DNA from: an uncultured Desulfosporosinus sp.
Lineage (GTDB): Bacteria; Bacillota; Desulfitobacteriia; Desulfitobacteriales; Desulfitobacteriaceae
Length of the DNA stretch: 39,922 bases
Direction: 5' to 3'
Assembly: GCA_927405585.1 (NCBI GenBank)
Contig: CAKMJS010000142.1
Coordinates: 1 to 39,922, forward strand
Part shown: positions 18,574 through 25,923 of the stretch, piece after piece
Layout of the letters: each line of letters begins with the position of its first letter
Position numbering within the stretch: the first letter of the stretch is position 1
Notes under the pieces: model-generated
Databases searched by the model: none
What the model was told of the DNA's origin: nothing
Seen by the model: only the letters and a program-made list of their open reading frames with translations
Position numbers and translations under genes: made by a program

Positions 18574-19878
18574 TTGACTATTCAAATTGGGATTTTAGGA
18601 TTAGGTACTGTGGGTTCAGGAGTAGTGCAGGTATTACAGCAAAATGCTGAAGATATTCAAACACGCACCCACTGCGCAATTCACATTAAGGCAATACTCG
18701 ATAAAGATCTTCATCGAGAACGTGACATTCGCGGAGACTTTCTACTCACAGATCAACCAGATGACGTACTAAAAGATCCTGAAATCGTTATTATAGTAGA
18801 AGTGATGGGTGGAATCGAACCCGCTCGCACCTTTATATTAGAAGCATTACGACAGGGTAAACACGTCGTTACCGCCAATAAAGACTTAATTGCCCTTCAT
18901 GGTCATGAGCTTCTCGATGCCGCCAATCAGGCTGGCAGGGACCTCTACTTTGAAGCAAGCGTTGGCGGTGGAATTCCGATCATTGCTGCTTTGAAAGAGT
19001 CCCTAGCCGCCAATCGTATCTCCACAGTACTAGGAATCATCAATGGCACGACTAACTATATACTTACTGCCATGGCTGAGCAGGGGCGTGAGTATTCGGA
19101 AGTCCTTGCTGAGGCACAACAGTTAGGGTATGCCGAAGCCGATCCTTCAGCCGATGTCGATGGCTTAGATGCTGCACGAAAGCTTGCCATACTTGCCTCA
19201 ATCGCCTTTAATTCACGGGTCGCTCTCAAAGATGTCTTTGTAGAAGGCATCTCGAAAATTACGCGTGAAGATTTAGCCTATGCAGCAGAGCTTGGCTGTA
19301 CCATCAAATTATTGGCCATTGCTAAGCATCAAGAGGAAGGCATTGAAGTTCGCGTTCATCCAGCCATACTACCCCTTACTCATCCGCTGGCCGCAGTGAG
19401 TGGGGTGTTTAATGCCATTTATGTGGTGGGGGATGCCGTTGGGGAAACCATGTTCTATGGCAGGGGTGCTGGCTCTCTCCCTACAGGAAGTGCCATTATA
19501 TCCGATATTATGCGCATCGTTCGAAATATTCATTCGCACTCAACGTCGGGGCTAAATTGTACTTGTTACCTGGATCTACCTCTTAAGGCTGTCTCAGATT
19601 TCCACACCGCCTTCTATATTCGCCTACTTGTCAAAGATGAGCCCCGGGTGCTCGCCACTCTTGCCTTACTCTTTGCCGAGGCAAATATTAGCTTCGCTTC
19701 CATCATTCAAAAACCACGGGGCGAACATCAAGCAGAGATTGTCCTTGTGACTCATCCCTGTCGAGAAGGGGCACTGCAAGAAGCCTTAGATTCTGTCAGA
19801 GCGTATAGCAAGGTTCTAAATATTCACAATGTGATTCGCTTTGAAAGCGGTCAGGATGGAACCAATGATACTAATTAA
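18574..19878 (+). CDS. hom: homoserine dehydrogenase with C-terminal ACT domain
   Basis: Reduces aspartate semialdehyde to homoserine for threonine and methionine. The N-terminal Rossmann domain begins IGILGLGTVGSGVVQVL, the substrate/catalytic region includes GIINGTTNYIL and GYAEADPSADVDG, and a C-terminal ACT domain (about residues 350-425) probably senses threonine. At 434 aa it is normal length. It starts with TTG, ten bases after AGAAGGAG. It overlaps thrB and shares its transcript; thrC is not present. Confidence 0.96.
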   Translation: MTIQIGILGLGTVGSGVVQVLQQNAEDIQTRTHCAIHIKAILDKDLHRERDIRGDFLLTDQPDDVLKDPEIVIIVEVMGGIEPARTFILEALRQGKHVVTANKDLIALHGHELLDAANQAGRDLYFEASVGGGIPIIAALKESLAANRISTVLGIINGTTNYILTAMAEQGREYSEVLAEAQQLGYAEADPSADVDGLDAARKLAILASIAFNSRVALKDVFVEGISKITREDLAYAAELGCTIKLLAIAKHQEEGIEVRVHPAILPLTHPLAAVSGVFNAIYVVGDAVGETMFYGRGAGSLPTGSAIISDIMRIVRNIHSHSTSGLNCTCYLDLPLKAVSDFHTAFYIRLLVKDEPRVLATLALLFAEANISFASIIQKPRGEHQAEIVLVTHPCREGALQEALDSVRAYSKVLNIHNVIRFESGQDGTNDTN

Positions 19879-20758
19879 GATACCAGCTACCTCCGCCAAT
19901 TTAGGACCTGGATTTGACTGTCTAGGGCTGGCGCTTCAACTGTATAACACGATAACGGTTGAACCCGATCAACCGTTCCAAATATCCTTGACTGGGTCAT
20001 ACACGGACGGGCTTCCTGCTGATGAAAGCAACCTCGTATGGCGAACAATGTGCCACCTCTGGGAATTACTTCATTTTCCTACTCCCTCAGTCTCTCTAAC
20101 ACTTGAAAATTATATTCCCCCAGCTCGTGGTTTGGGGAGCAGTTCTGCGGCTATTGTGGGAGGTCTCGTTGCCGCCAATACCTTAGCCGGATCACCTTAT
20201 ACAAAATATGAGTTACTCCAAGTAGCTAACACTTTAGAGGGGCATCCCGATAATGTTACACCTGCTTTATATGGTGGAGTTACTCTGTCCATACCGACAA
20301 CAGAAGGTATTCTTCCTCGTGTATTAACGCAATCGCCTAATTTCAAAGCTGTAGTTGTTATTCCTAACACCCACTTAAATACCGAAAAAGCTCGAGGTGT
20401 TTTACCTCCACAGGTTTCTCGAAAGGATGCTGTCTTCAATATTTCTCATGTTGGCTTACTCGTTGAAGCCTTTATACGAGAAGACTTTTCCCTTCTCAAG
20501 GAAGGGATGCGTGATGTGCTTCACCAAAACCAACGCGCAATCCTCCTTCCCGGCCTGCTCGAAACGATAGAAGCTGCTCTCCAAGCGGGAGCCTATGGTG
20601 CTGCTCTCAGTGGTTCTGGACCCACATTGATCGCCCTCCTTTCGGAAAACTCTCAACAAGCAGTCAGCCAAAGCATGCTAACCACGTTGAAGCAGTATGG
20701 GGTAAACGCTCAGCCTATTGTGCTAGACATTGATACTTGCGGAGCTACTTGCGGCTAA
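19865..20758 (+). CDS. thrB: homoserine kinase
   Basis: GHMP kinase phosphorylating homoserine. It starts MILIKIPATSANLGPGFDCLG, has the ATP loop PARGLGSSSAAIVGG and the C-terminal GAALSGSGPTLIAL motif. The ATG at 19865 gives 297 aa, with CAGGATGG as ribosome site inside the hom end; earlier in-frame TTG and ATG codons are less well placed. It overlaps hom by 14 bases. Confidence 0.95.
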   Translation: MILIKIPATSANLGPGFDCLGLALQLYNTITVEPDQPFQISLTGSYTDGLPADESNLVWRTMCHLWELLHFPTPSVSLTLENYIPPARGLGSSSAAIVGGLVAANTLAGSPYTKYELLQVANTLEGHPDNVTPALYGGVTLSIPTTEGILPRVLTQSPNFKAVVVIPNTHLNTEKARGVLPPQVSRKDAVFNISHVGLLVEAFIREDFSLLKEGMRDVLHQNQRAILLPGLLETIEAALQAGAYGAALSGSGPTLIALLSENSQQAVSQSMLTTLKQYGVNAQPIVLDIDTCGATCG

Positions 20759-20854
20759 GCTTATTAACCGTTGTAACAGCCTGTACTCTCCCTACATATG
20801 CTGTATTAGGACTTGCTTTAGTGCAGGAACAATACAAGTATAGGGGGACACACA

Positions 20855-21049
20855 ATGTCAGATTTAGTCGTCTCAGATAATGATGGGGCTTCGGTTCAGT
20901 CCTTTCCAGATAATGTTATTGGCATGTTGTTAGGTGCTTTCATAGCGGGAGTCGGCCTCTTCCTCATTGGTTCCCCGACTTCTGGTTCCGTTACTCGGAT
21001 TGTTGGCTTTATCCTTTTCCTGCTTGGTGTTATAGTATTCGCCCTGTAA
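20855..21049 (+). CDS. 64-aa membrane protein, function unknown
   Basis: TAGGGGG lies about eight bases before the ATG and a perfect terminator follows the stop. The product has a polar N-terminus (MSDLVVSDNDGASVQSF) and two hydrophobic segments (about residues 22-40 and 46-63) joined by a short GSPTSGS turn, ending at the membrane. A weak AC-N17-CATATG element upstream (about 20775-20797) hints at sporulation control. Family not recognised. Confidence 0.7.
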   Translation: MSDLVVSDNDGASVQSFPDNVIGMLLGAFIAGVGLFLIGSPTSGSVTRIVGFILFLLGVIVFAL

Positions 21050-21090
21050 TAAATGCGTTGAAACGTTAAGGGTCAGTCAAGCTTTTACTG

Positions 21091-21125
21091 AAATCGCCTA
21101 AAACCATTGGTTTTAGGCGATTTTT
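21091..21125 (+). terminator. rho-independent terminator
   Basis: AATCGCCTAAAACC and GGTTTTAGGCGATT are perfectly paired with a short loop and followed by TTTTT. It ends the 64-aa gene and may also slow transcription arriving from the convergent peptidase gene. Confidence 0.92.
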
Positions 21126-21144
21126 CCAGTCTATTTCTCTATTC

Positions 21145-22056
21145 TTAAAACTTTACATTTAGCAGATCTAATACCTTTTGAATGGGATTAATGAGTGTAC
21201 CTTGATTAGATCCAGCAAATAGCAGGCCCACTGCATTATTTGCATTATCAACGACTAAGGATCCACTATCTCCTCCTGCAGACATATTAGACGTCAAGAC
21301 CTGATTTTCAAAACGCAGGGTCCTTCCCCGTCCATAGTTTACGTTCAAAGTTACCTTAACAGCTCTGATCTGGCCGGTCGTTAACCCTGTAGTACGTCCT
21401 GATTTCTTAACCTCCATGCCCAACTGCGGGGACACAACCCCAAGAATTTTTCCAATCCCAATCACTTCGGAAACAATCAGGTCATTGCTTAAGGGGTGTG
21501 CCAAAGCACAATCGACCGTATTTTTGTTTGGATATTCTTTTAAAGCGACATACTTTTTCAGTCTTGCAAGGATATTTTGCGAAGTAAGTCCTCCATCTAT
21601 TGACCCTGGTTGAAGGATCGGATCTCCAATTTTAGCCCTCAAATCTCTTCCATTTGATGAGTTGGCTAGGATGTGGTTATTCGACAGAATAAGCGCTTGT
21701 CCACTGCTTTTATCATAAACAACCGCTCCAAATGTTCCTGCGGTAGTACGATAGTGACCTATACTGACGCCAGGAGCCGCTGGTCTTACTCGAGAAGTGG
21801 TACTCTGGAGAGTAACTGCTGGATTTACCCCTGAATAAGCCTCCATTTCGCCCACTTCAATCACATCCGTTACAACCCCCTTGATCATTTTTGGAATTAA
21901 TTGTTGCTTCAGTAGTTGTGCCGCAGGCAACTTCTTTTTTACCAATATCATAATAGCTTCTTGCCCGGTCTTGATTCCGCCAACTTCTTTGAAACCTTGT
22001 CCTACACCAATCACTTGGGGAAGAGCCAATAAAAATTCTTGGCTTTTTTTATCCAT
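21145..22056 (-). CDS. chymotrypsin-fold serine peptidase, cytoplasmic-type
   Basis: A 303-aa trypsin-like protein with a full triad: His128 (SNNHIL), Asp172 (NTVDCALAH) and Ser254 (GGDSGSLV). There is no signal peptide or membrane segment. The first ~95 residues form a separate N-terminal region (QVIGVGQGFKEVGG ...) of the kind found in Firmicute proteins that resemble processed proteases. A stretch of Pro/Arg (SRVRPAAPG) marks the junction at about 88-96 and might be a processing site. Substrate unknown. The ATG follows GGAGGGG. The leader carries an 11-bp inverted repeat. Confidence 0.82.
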   Translation of the reverse strand: MDKKSQEFLLALPQVIGVGQGFKEVGGIKTGQEAIMILVKKKLPAAQLLKQQLIPKMIKGVVTDVIEVGEMEAYSGVNPAVTLQSTTSRVRPAAPGVSIGHYRTTAGTFGAVVYDKSSGQALILSNNHILANSSNGRDLRAKIGDPILQPGSIDGGLTSQNILARLKKYVALKEYPNKNTVDCALAHPLSNDLIVSEVIGIGKILGVVSPQLGMEVKKSGRTTGLTTGQIRAVKVTLNVNYGRGRTLRFENQVLTSNMSAGGDSGSLVVDNANNAVGLLFAGSNQGTLINPIQKVLDLLNVKF

Positions 22057-22070
22057 GCTTGATATCCCCT

Positions 22071-22114
22071 CCGTTTGTCCATTTTCTACATCCTATGAAA
22101 TAGTGGACAAACGG
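22071..22114. repeat. 11-bp perfect inverted repeat in the peptidase leader
   Basis: CCGTTTGTCCA (22071-22081) and TGGACAAACGG (22104-22114) are 22 bases apart, so the half-sites are about 33 bases (three helical turns) centre to centre. The peptidase ribosome site GGAGGGG begins at the edge of one arm, so it may be an operator or an RNA hairpin affecting translation. Confidence 0.65.
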
Positions 22115-22160
22115 TGATGAATAGGGGAACTATGTGGTATAGACTTTCCAATATTTTGTA

Positions 22161-22187
22161 ACATTTTTCATACTTGTACATAATCTA
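22161..22187 (+). promoter_or_regulatory. sigma-K-like promoter of small gene at 22276
   Basis: AC (22161-22162), 16 bases, then CATAATCTA (22179-22187), fitting the AC-N16/17-CATANNNTA pattern of mother-cell sigma-K. Inference from pattern only. Confidence 0.5.
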
Positions 22188-22227
22188 TATTACAAATAAT
22201 CATCACCATGATATCCCAAATTTCTAT

Positions 22228-22253
22228 ATCTTATATCGCCCGATTGTGGCAGA
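22228..22253 (+). promoter_or_regulatory. conserved leader hairpin, copy A
   Basis: ATCTTATATCGCCCGATTGTGGC is nearly identical to copies at 22738 and 30648. GCC and GGC pair around the CGATTGT centre. It lies about 25 bases before the ATG. Confidence 0.65.
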
Positions 22254-22275
22254 TGAATAAAAGGGGATCAATCAT

Positions 22276-22569
22276 ATGATGTTATTTTACCCTTATCCGA
22301 TTGGATCATTTTTGGTAGTCGGTGTCGATTCGAGTTTTTGGATTGGTCGTTTTGCTGGAATTCTAAATGGAGTTGCTATATTGACCAACGCTCAACTGTT
22401 TGCCAACATGGGAAAACCAATTGATGGAATCCGACCGGTAGTCCGAATCCCAATTAGAATGGTTACGTTTGTGGCGCTCAAAGATGGTAAAGACGGTAAG
22501 AATGACAATGACAAAAAGGATGAAAAGGACAACAAGGGCGATAAGGACAAGAACGCTAAACAATGCTAG
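22276..22569 (+). CDS. 97-aa small protein, paralogue of the gene at 30697
   Basis: The core is very similar to the 30697 product: VGVDSSFWIGRFAG, GVAILTNAQLFANMGKP and IDGIRPVVRIPI. A tail of about 28 residues follows, almost all Asp, Lys and Asn, ending in Cys. No signal or membrane helix is clear, although the core is hydrophobic. GGGG lies 8 bases before the start; the following ATG is an alternative. Promoter type, private leader and terminator suggest a spore-associated product, but the family is not recognised. Confidence 0.75.
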   Translation: MMLFYPYPIGSFLVVGVDSSFWIGRFAGILNGVAILTNAQLFANMGKPIDGIRPVVRIPIRMVTFVALKDGKDGKNDNDKKDEKDNKGDKDKNAKQC

Positions 22570-22591
22570 CGTTGGATGATGTACTATTGAG

Positions 22592-22626
22592 CAAGGGGTA
22601 GGATTTATTCCTACCCCTCGCCTTTA
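22592..22626 (+). terminator. terminator of gene 22276
   Basis: AGGGGTAGGA and TCCTACCCCT pair around a short AT loop, with a modest T-rich tail. The same stem is found after the paralogue at 30697. Confidence 0.75.
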
Positions 22627-22667
22627 TCAAAAGACTGCTAAAGATACTGCCATTCACGAAACTTGGA

Positions 22668-22695
22668 ACACTTTAAGAAACTTGTACATATCTTA
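22668..22695 (+). promoter_or_regulatory. sigma-K-like promoter of small gene at 22787
   Basis: AC, 17 bases, CATATCTTA. The preceding ACACTTTAAGAAAC is nearly repeated before the gene at 30697 (ACACTTTAAAAAAC). Confidence 0.5.
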
Positions 22696-22737
22696 TATAA
22701 ATAATAATCATCAGCGCCTTTTCCGTAACTTCTTCTT

Positions 22738-22766
22738 ATCTTATATCGCCACGATTGTGGTAGAAA
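22738..22766 (+). promoter_or_regulatory. conserved leader hairpin, copy B
   Basis: ATCTTATATCGCCACGATTGTGG is the same element as at 22228 and 30648; here CCAC and GTGG pair around GATT. It lies 25 bases before the ATG. Confidence 0.65.
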
Positions 22767-22786
22767 AATAAAAGGAGATCAGCCCT

Positions 22787-22999
22787 ATGATATCATTTGG
22801 AATAAATACCGGAAATCTCAGCCAGTATGTATCGGAAATTGAGTTGGGGATTATTATTATCTTATTTTCAGTGTTACTCGTTAATAATCTTAGTGATAGT
22901 AATAACAGTAATCCGAATACCAATACGAATTCTAATACTATTACTATTTCTACTAATGATGACAATGGCGATAACCAGAAGAAGTCAGCAACATGGTAA
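22787..22999 (+). CDS. 70-aa single-pass membrane protein with Asn-rich tail
   Basis: AAAGGAGAT precedes the ATG. The product has one hydrophobic helix (ELGIIIILFSVLLV, about residues 19-32) preceded by a short polar head. A 38-residue tail rich in Asn, Ser and Thr (NSNPNTNTNSNTITIS) follows. The helix resembles that of the 56-aa protein at 31353 (ETQLTIIIVLLSAFLF). Low-complexity Asn-rich tails are common in spore-coat/exosporium-type small proteins; function not known. Confidence 0.7.
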   Translation: MISFGINTGNLSQYVSEIELGIIIILFSVLLVNNLSDSNNSNPNTNTNSNTITISTNDDNGDNQKKSATW

Positions 23000-23010
23000 C
23001 GGCATCATAA

Positions 23011-23050
23011 GAAGGTTGGCCTAGGTATTTACGCCTAGGCCTTCTTCTTG
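23011..23050 (+). terminator. terminator, convergent
   Basis: AAGGTTGGCCTAGG and CCTAGGCCTTCTT pair around TATTTACG. It ends the 22787 gene and lies 30 bases past the stop of the convergent 55-aa gene, so it probably serves both. Confidence 0.8.
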
Positions 23051-23079
23051 GAGAAGATAAATGCACTATTGAAAAAGAG

Positions 23080-23247
23080 TTAAGGTATAGCGGGCTGCGT
23101 AATTATGCATCCAGCTAGGGCCTCACTGTTTTGAGATGGTACCCTAGTAAATGCCATTTCCTTTTGTAAGATAGAATTACTAAACGGAGGTTTTAATAGC
23201 CAATATAAGAAGCCAGCGCTGATGAATATAAAAGAGCCTACGAACAT
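23080..23247 (-). CDS. 55-aa small membrane protein (copy 1)
   Basis: GGAGGGAGG lies just before the ATG. The product begins MFVGSFIFISAGFLYWLLKP, one hydrophobic segment ended by a Lys-Pro, followed by a polar tail. It is a paralogue of the 35-aa protein at 23474 (shared G-S, I-S, LYWL, KP and NSI). A sigma-K-like promoter lies about 110 bases upstream. Function unknown; a single-pass spore or membrane peptide is the simplest reading. Confidence 0.7.
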   Translation of the reverse strand: MFVGSFIFISAGFLYWLLKPPFSNSILQKEMAFTRVPSQNSEALAGCIITQPAIP

Positions 23248-23355
23248 TTTTCCTCCCTCCTTTCATAAGAGTACAGGGAAACACAATTTAGTTCCATTAA
23301 CACCACCTAACTGTCACAATAATTCCATCTGCAAAATGAGTTGTAGTTTCTACTC

Positions 23356-23383
23356 TATAGTATGTATTTTGGGACAACTCGGT
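23356..23383 (-). promoter_or_regulatory. sigma-K-like promoter P1
   Basis: On the minus strand AC, 17 bases, CATACTATA. The whole block from TGCAC to the -10 (GAGTTGTC ... ATACATACTATA) recurs at 23616 and partly at 25822. Confidence 0.6.
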
Positions 23384-23432
23384 GCACTTCGAATAAGATG
23401 CTAATTGGCTCGTGAATTTTACTTGTTGCAAA

Positions 23433-23466
23433 ATAATATCCTCCCGCCTGAGCAGGAGGATATTAT
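23433..23466 (-). terminator. terminator of 35-aa gene
   Basis: ATAATATCCTCC and GGAGGATATTAT pair perfectly (12 bp) with a 10-base loop; TTTTG follows on the minus strand. It lies 8 bases past the 35-aa stop. Confidence 0.85.
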
Positions 23467-23473
23467 AAGTGTT

Positions 23474-23581
23474 TCAGGGAAATCTCGAATGACGATAGTC
23501 TATTGAATTATAGGGAACTTGAGGCTTCATCAACCAGTATAATAAGCAACCGCTAATGATTATTATAGAGCCAGCGACCAT
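23474..23581 (-). CDS. 35-aa small membrane protein (copy 2)
   Basis: GGGGGGGTG lies a few bases before the ATG, and a 12-bp stem terminator follows the stop, so this very short gene is supported at both ends. The peptide begins MVAGSIIIISGCLLYWLMKP and keeps the helix and KP boundary of its 55-aa neighbour but loses most of the tail. It lies between copy 1 and speD, each with its own promoter. Confidence 0.7.
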   Translation of the reverse strand: MVAGSIIIISGCLLYWLMKPQVPYNSIDYRHSRFP

Positions 23582-23615
23582 GTTTCACCCCCCCTTTCAC
23601 CACCCGATCTCAATT

Positions 23616-23643
23616 TATAGTATGTATTTTGAGACAACTCTGT
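23616..23643 (-). promoter_or_regulatory. sigma-K-like promoter P2
   Basis: AC, 17 bases, CATACTATA on the minus strand, in the same conserved block as P1; 35 bases upstream of the 35-aa gene. Confidence 0.6.
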
Positions 23644-23672
23644 GCATCACTTACTTTCAACCAACAGTTTAG

Positions 23673-23696
23673 ACATCTTCTTTCACAAGAAGATGT
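23673..23696 (-). terminator. hairpin at the end of speD
   Basis: ACATCTTCTT and AAGAAGATGT pair perfectly (10 bp, 4-base loop) and touch the speD stop. There is no clear T run on the minus strand, so termination is likely but weak. Confidence 0.55.
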
Positions 23697-24067
23697 TATT
23701 CCAAAATTTTAATATCACCTAAACCACGCAAGAGTTTTTTTACGTAGCATTGATCTGGTTTTAGTATGGCAAGGAATTTTGTAACAACATCACTGGGATC
23801 AACTTCTTCTCCACAAGTATAACAGTCAATTGCAACAAATCCTTTTTCGGGGTAAGTGTGGATTGAAAAGTGGCTTTCAGCTAACATCATAAGAATTGTT
23901 ACACCCTGTGGTTCAAATTTATAAGCTTTCACTGAAAGTATTGTCAGACAACACATTTTAGCGATTGCAACCATCCACTTTTGTAACAATTCTGCATCAT
24001 TAATAAGTTCGAAATTCATCCCCCAAATATCTGCAACTACATGTCTGCCATACGTTGAGAAATCCAA
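23696..24067 (-). CDS. speD: S-adenosylmethionine decarboxylase proenzyme
   Basis: Pyruvoyl enzyme that decarboxylates AdoMet to the aminopropyl donor of polyamine synthesis. At 123 aa it is the short bacterial/archaeal class 1b type. The self-cleavage site is Glu64-Ser65 in LAESHFSIHTYPE; His70 and Cys85 (DCYTCGE) are the processing and catalytic residues. It starts with TTG, eight bases after GGAGG. It is separated by terminators from both neighbours. A spermidine-synthase-like and a homospermidine-synthase-like gene lie within 6 kb, so the three may form one pathway. Confidence 0.95.
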   Translation of the reverse strand: MDFSTYGRHVVADIWGMNFELINDAELLQKWMVAIAKMCCLTILSVKAYKFEPQGVTILMMLAESHFSIHTYPEKGFVAIDCYTCGEEVDPSDVVTKFLAILKPDQCYVKKLLRGLGDIKILE

Positions 24068-24129
24068 TAAAAAAACCTCCTCAGCAATAGCTTCCCTCTA
24101 CCTTCTTACCACAAATTCAATAATTTCGT

Positions 24130-24161
24130 GAAAAACCTAGTCGAAATCGTCTAGGTTTTTC
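24130..24161 (-). terminator. terminator of the ArsB-like gene
   Basis: GAAAAACCTAG and CTAGGTTTTTC pair (11 bp) around a 10-base loop; on the minus strand the 3' arm ends in five T. It lies 11 bases past the transporter stop and upstream of speD. Confidence 0.85.
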
Positions 24162-24171
24162 ATGGACATGG

Positions 24172-25665
24172 TTAGAAAAATAGCCATTCTACCCAAAAAT
24201 AAAGGCTAAGCAAACTAATCAACAGACCTATGGGAATTACCATGAGAGTAACTTTCATGATTTCTGCCCATTGAACCCGAATCCCGTTTTTCCTGAGCAA
24301 AAATATCCAAATAAGGGTAGCTAAGGTCCCCATCGGAGTAATCAACGAACCAATATCGGCACCCATGATACTGGCCATATACGCTACTTGTAACGTGGCG
24401 GAATCTAACCCCATTTCCACCAAGGTAAAGGTCCCGATCATGACTGAGGGAAGATTATTAAATAAATTCGACATGACGGTAAGCAAACTGCCGCTAATTA
24501 GACAAGCACTCAAGTGACTGACTGATATGGGGTCTCGGAGTAGTTCAACTATCATTCCGGTTAGGCCAATATTATGAAGCCCGTATACAACAACATAAAT
24601 GCTAAAGGCAAACAGTATGATATGCCAAGGAGTTTTCTTAATAATATCGACGACTCCGACTCCCATTCTTCGCCACCGATACCCAATGAGCAGCAATGCC
24701 CCGAGGATACCAATTAGCTCAATAGGGATGTTCAGACTAGCTCCAATAAACAACCCCGCTCTAATCAGAGCGACAATAGCGATACAAACCTTAAACATGG
24801 ACTTTTCAATCACAGGTGTAGGAAGAGTAGGCTCCGTTCTTAAATGAGGAGTATTAACGTGCCGTAGATGTGGATGTGGGTGGTGATCTGGATGCAGATG
24901 TTGGTGTATAGGATGGTGTTGGTGATGAAGCGGGTGTCGGGGCAGAGGTGGGTGTGGATGATCATTCTTTGATACAGGGTCACTTATGAAAGACAAGGAT
25001 TGCTCAGAAATTTCTGAGTTAGGAAAAATTGCGATTCTTTTCGGGATTTCTTTGCGAAAGTAATAAAACAGTAGTAAGGAAATAGTTATAATTCCCACCA
25101 TCGAGGGAACAAACATCATGGACACATACGAATTTAAATCTAATCCCACAATTTTTAATGCAATTAGGTTTGCTAGGTTACTGACGGCGATCGGTGCACT
25201 TGAGGCGGTAGCGATCAAGGCTCCAGAAAGAAGATAAGGGAATTGTTGATGTGTTTTTAACTTTAAAAGCATGACAATATTAATAATAATGGGGGTAGTG
25301 ATTAGGATACTTCCGTCGTTGTTAAAAAAAATGGTCATTAGGAAGCAAAGCAACAAGATATACCAATAAAGCAAAACCCCAGAACCTTTAGCACGGTTCA
25401 CTAAGTTTTGGGCTGCCCAACGAAAAAAACCGATACTGTCAAGGACAATGGACATCACGATTGTTGATAAAATTGTAAGGGAAGCCCCGCTGACAATTCC
25501 TAGTATTTTAAACAAATCGCTCAAAGGAACGATTCCTGCGAGGAAAATGAAGACTGCACTAATAGTGGGAGGAATGGACTCGTTAATACCATGAGGTCTC
25601 CAAAGGAGAAAAAGCACCATTAATGAAAAAATGGTTAACGTAAAGAGGGTATTGAAATCAAACAT
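24172..25665 (-). CDS. ArsB/CitM-superfamily transporter with His-rich cytoplasmic loop
   Basis: A 497-aa protein with about 11-12 predicted membrane helices. Motifs of the arsenite/anion permease family are FFNNDGSILITTP (about residues 113-125), NLFNNLPS and GADIGSLITPMGTLATL. Between the two halves a loop (about 236-275) holds 16 histidines in about 40 residues, alternating with Pro, Leu and Asp; typical ArsB loops are not like this. The loop may bind Zn, Ni or Co, so the substrate may not be arsenite. The ATG follows GAGGGCGTGGCGGC. No arsR or arsA is near. A decayed copy lies upstream. Confidence 0.82.
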   Translation of the reverse strand: MFDFNTLFTLTIFSLMVLFLLWRPHGINESIPPTISAVFIFLAGIVPLSDLFKILGIVSGASLTILSTIVMSIVLDSIGFFRWAAQNLVNRAKGSGVLLYWYILLLCFLMTIFFNNDGSILITTPIIINIVMLLKLKTHQQFPYLLSGALIATASSAPIAVSNLANLIALKIVGLDLNSYVSMMFVPSMVGIITISLLLFYYFRKEIPKRIAIFPNSEISEQSLSFISDPVSKNDHPHPPLPRHPLHHQHHPIHQHLHPDHHPHPHLRHVNTPHLRTEPTLPTPVIEKSMFKVCIAIVALIRAGLFIGASLNIPIELIGILGALLLIGYRWRRMGVGVVDIIKKTPWHIILFAFSIYVVVYGLHNIGLTGMIVELLRDPISVSHLSACLISGSLLTVMSNLFNNLPSVMIGTFTLVEMGLDSATLQVAYMASIMGADIGSLITPMGTLATLIWIFLLRKNGIRVQWAEIMKVTLMVIPIGLLISLLSLYFWVEWLFF

Positions 25666-25684
25666 GCCGCCACGCCCTCGCTCT

Positions 25685-25729
25685 TTAATGAAGGTTCTCT
25701 TGAAATTTAAATTGTTCTTGAAATCCCAT
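25685..25729 (-). CDS. possible 14-aa leader peptide
   Basis: AAAGGAGG is followed 11 bases later by ATG and a short frame (MGFQEQFKFQENLH), ending 19 bases before the transporter start. It is enclosed by an inverted repeat. It may be a leader peptide that affects transporter translation, or chance. Confidence 0.35.
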   Translation of the reverse strand: MGFQEQFKFQENLH

Positions 25730-25761
25730 GAACTCTTTATCCTCCTTTACAGAAGAGAACC
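25693..25761 (-). repeat. inverted repeat enclosing the leader ribosome site
   Basis: GGTTCTCTT (25693-25701) and AAGAGAACC (25753-25761) are perfectly complementary, so a long loop would hold AAAGGAGG and most of the 14-aa frame. Confidence 0.4.
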
Positions 25762-25821
25762 GATAAGTCTAAAATCTGATCTTTTATGCTTATATTCATC
25801 TTAATTAGGTTTTACATAATT

Positions 25822-25849
25822 TATAGTATGTACGCAAGGACAACTCTGT
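25822..25849 (-). promoter_or_regulatory. sigma-K-like promoter P3
   Basis: AC, 17 bases, CATACTATA on the minus strand. TGCACAGAGTTGTC matches P2 exactly. It is about 157 bases upstream of the ArsB-like gene and would give it a long leader. Confidence 0.55.
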
Positions 25850-25887
25850 GCATTAAGGTAGCCACGGTTTGAGACATCTAAAAAGAA

Positions 25888-25915
25888 AAGCCTAGGCTAA
25901 ATTTAGCCTAAGCTT
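25888..25915 (-). terminator. hairpin after the transporter remnant
   Basis: AAGCCTAGGCTAAA and TTTAGCCTAAGCTT form a nearly perfect palindrome, at the same place relative to the remnant as the 24130 terminator is to the intact gene. Confidence 0.5.
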
Positions 25916-25923
25916 CACAAAAA

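Noticed and set aside
22363-22563. Minus-strand frame opposite the 97-aa gene
   Set aside because: It is a mirror of the Asp/Lys-rich tail (giving Ile/Val/Leu runs) and has no ribosome site.
22827-23024. Plus-strand 65-codon frame overlapping gene 22787
   Set aside because: A shifted frame through the Asn/Thr-rich tail; the 22787 start has the clear AAAGGAGAT site.
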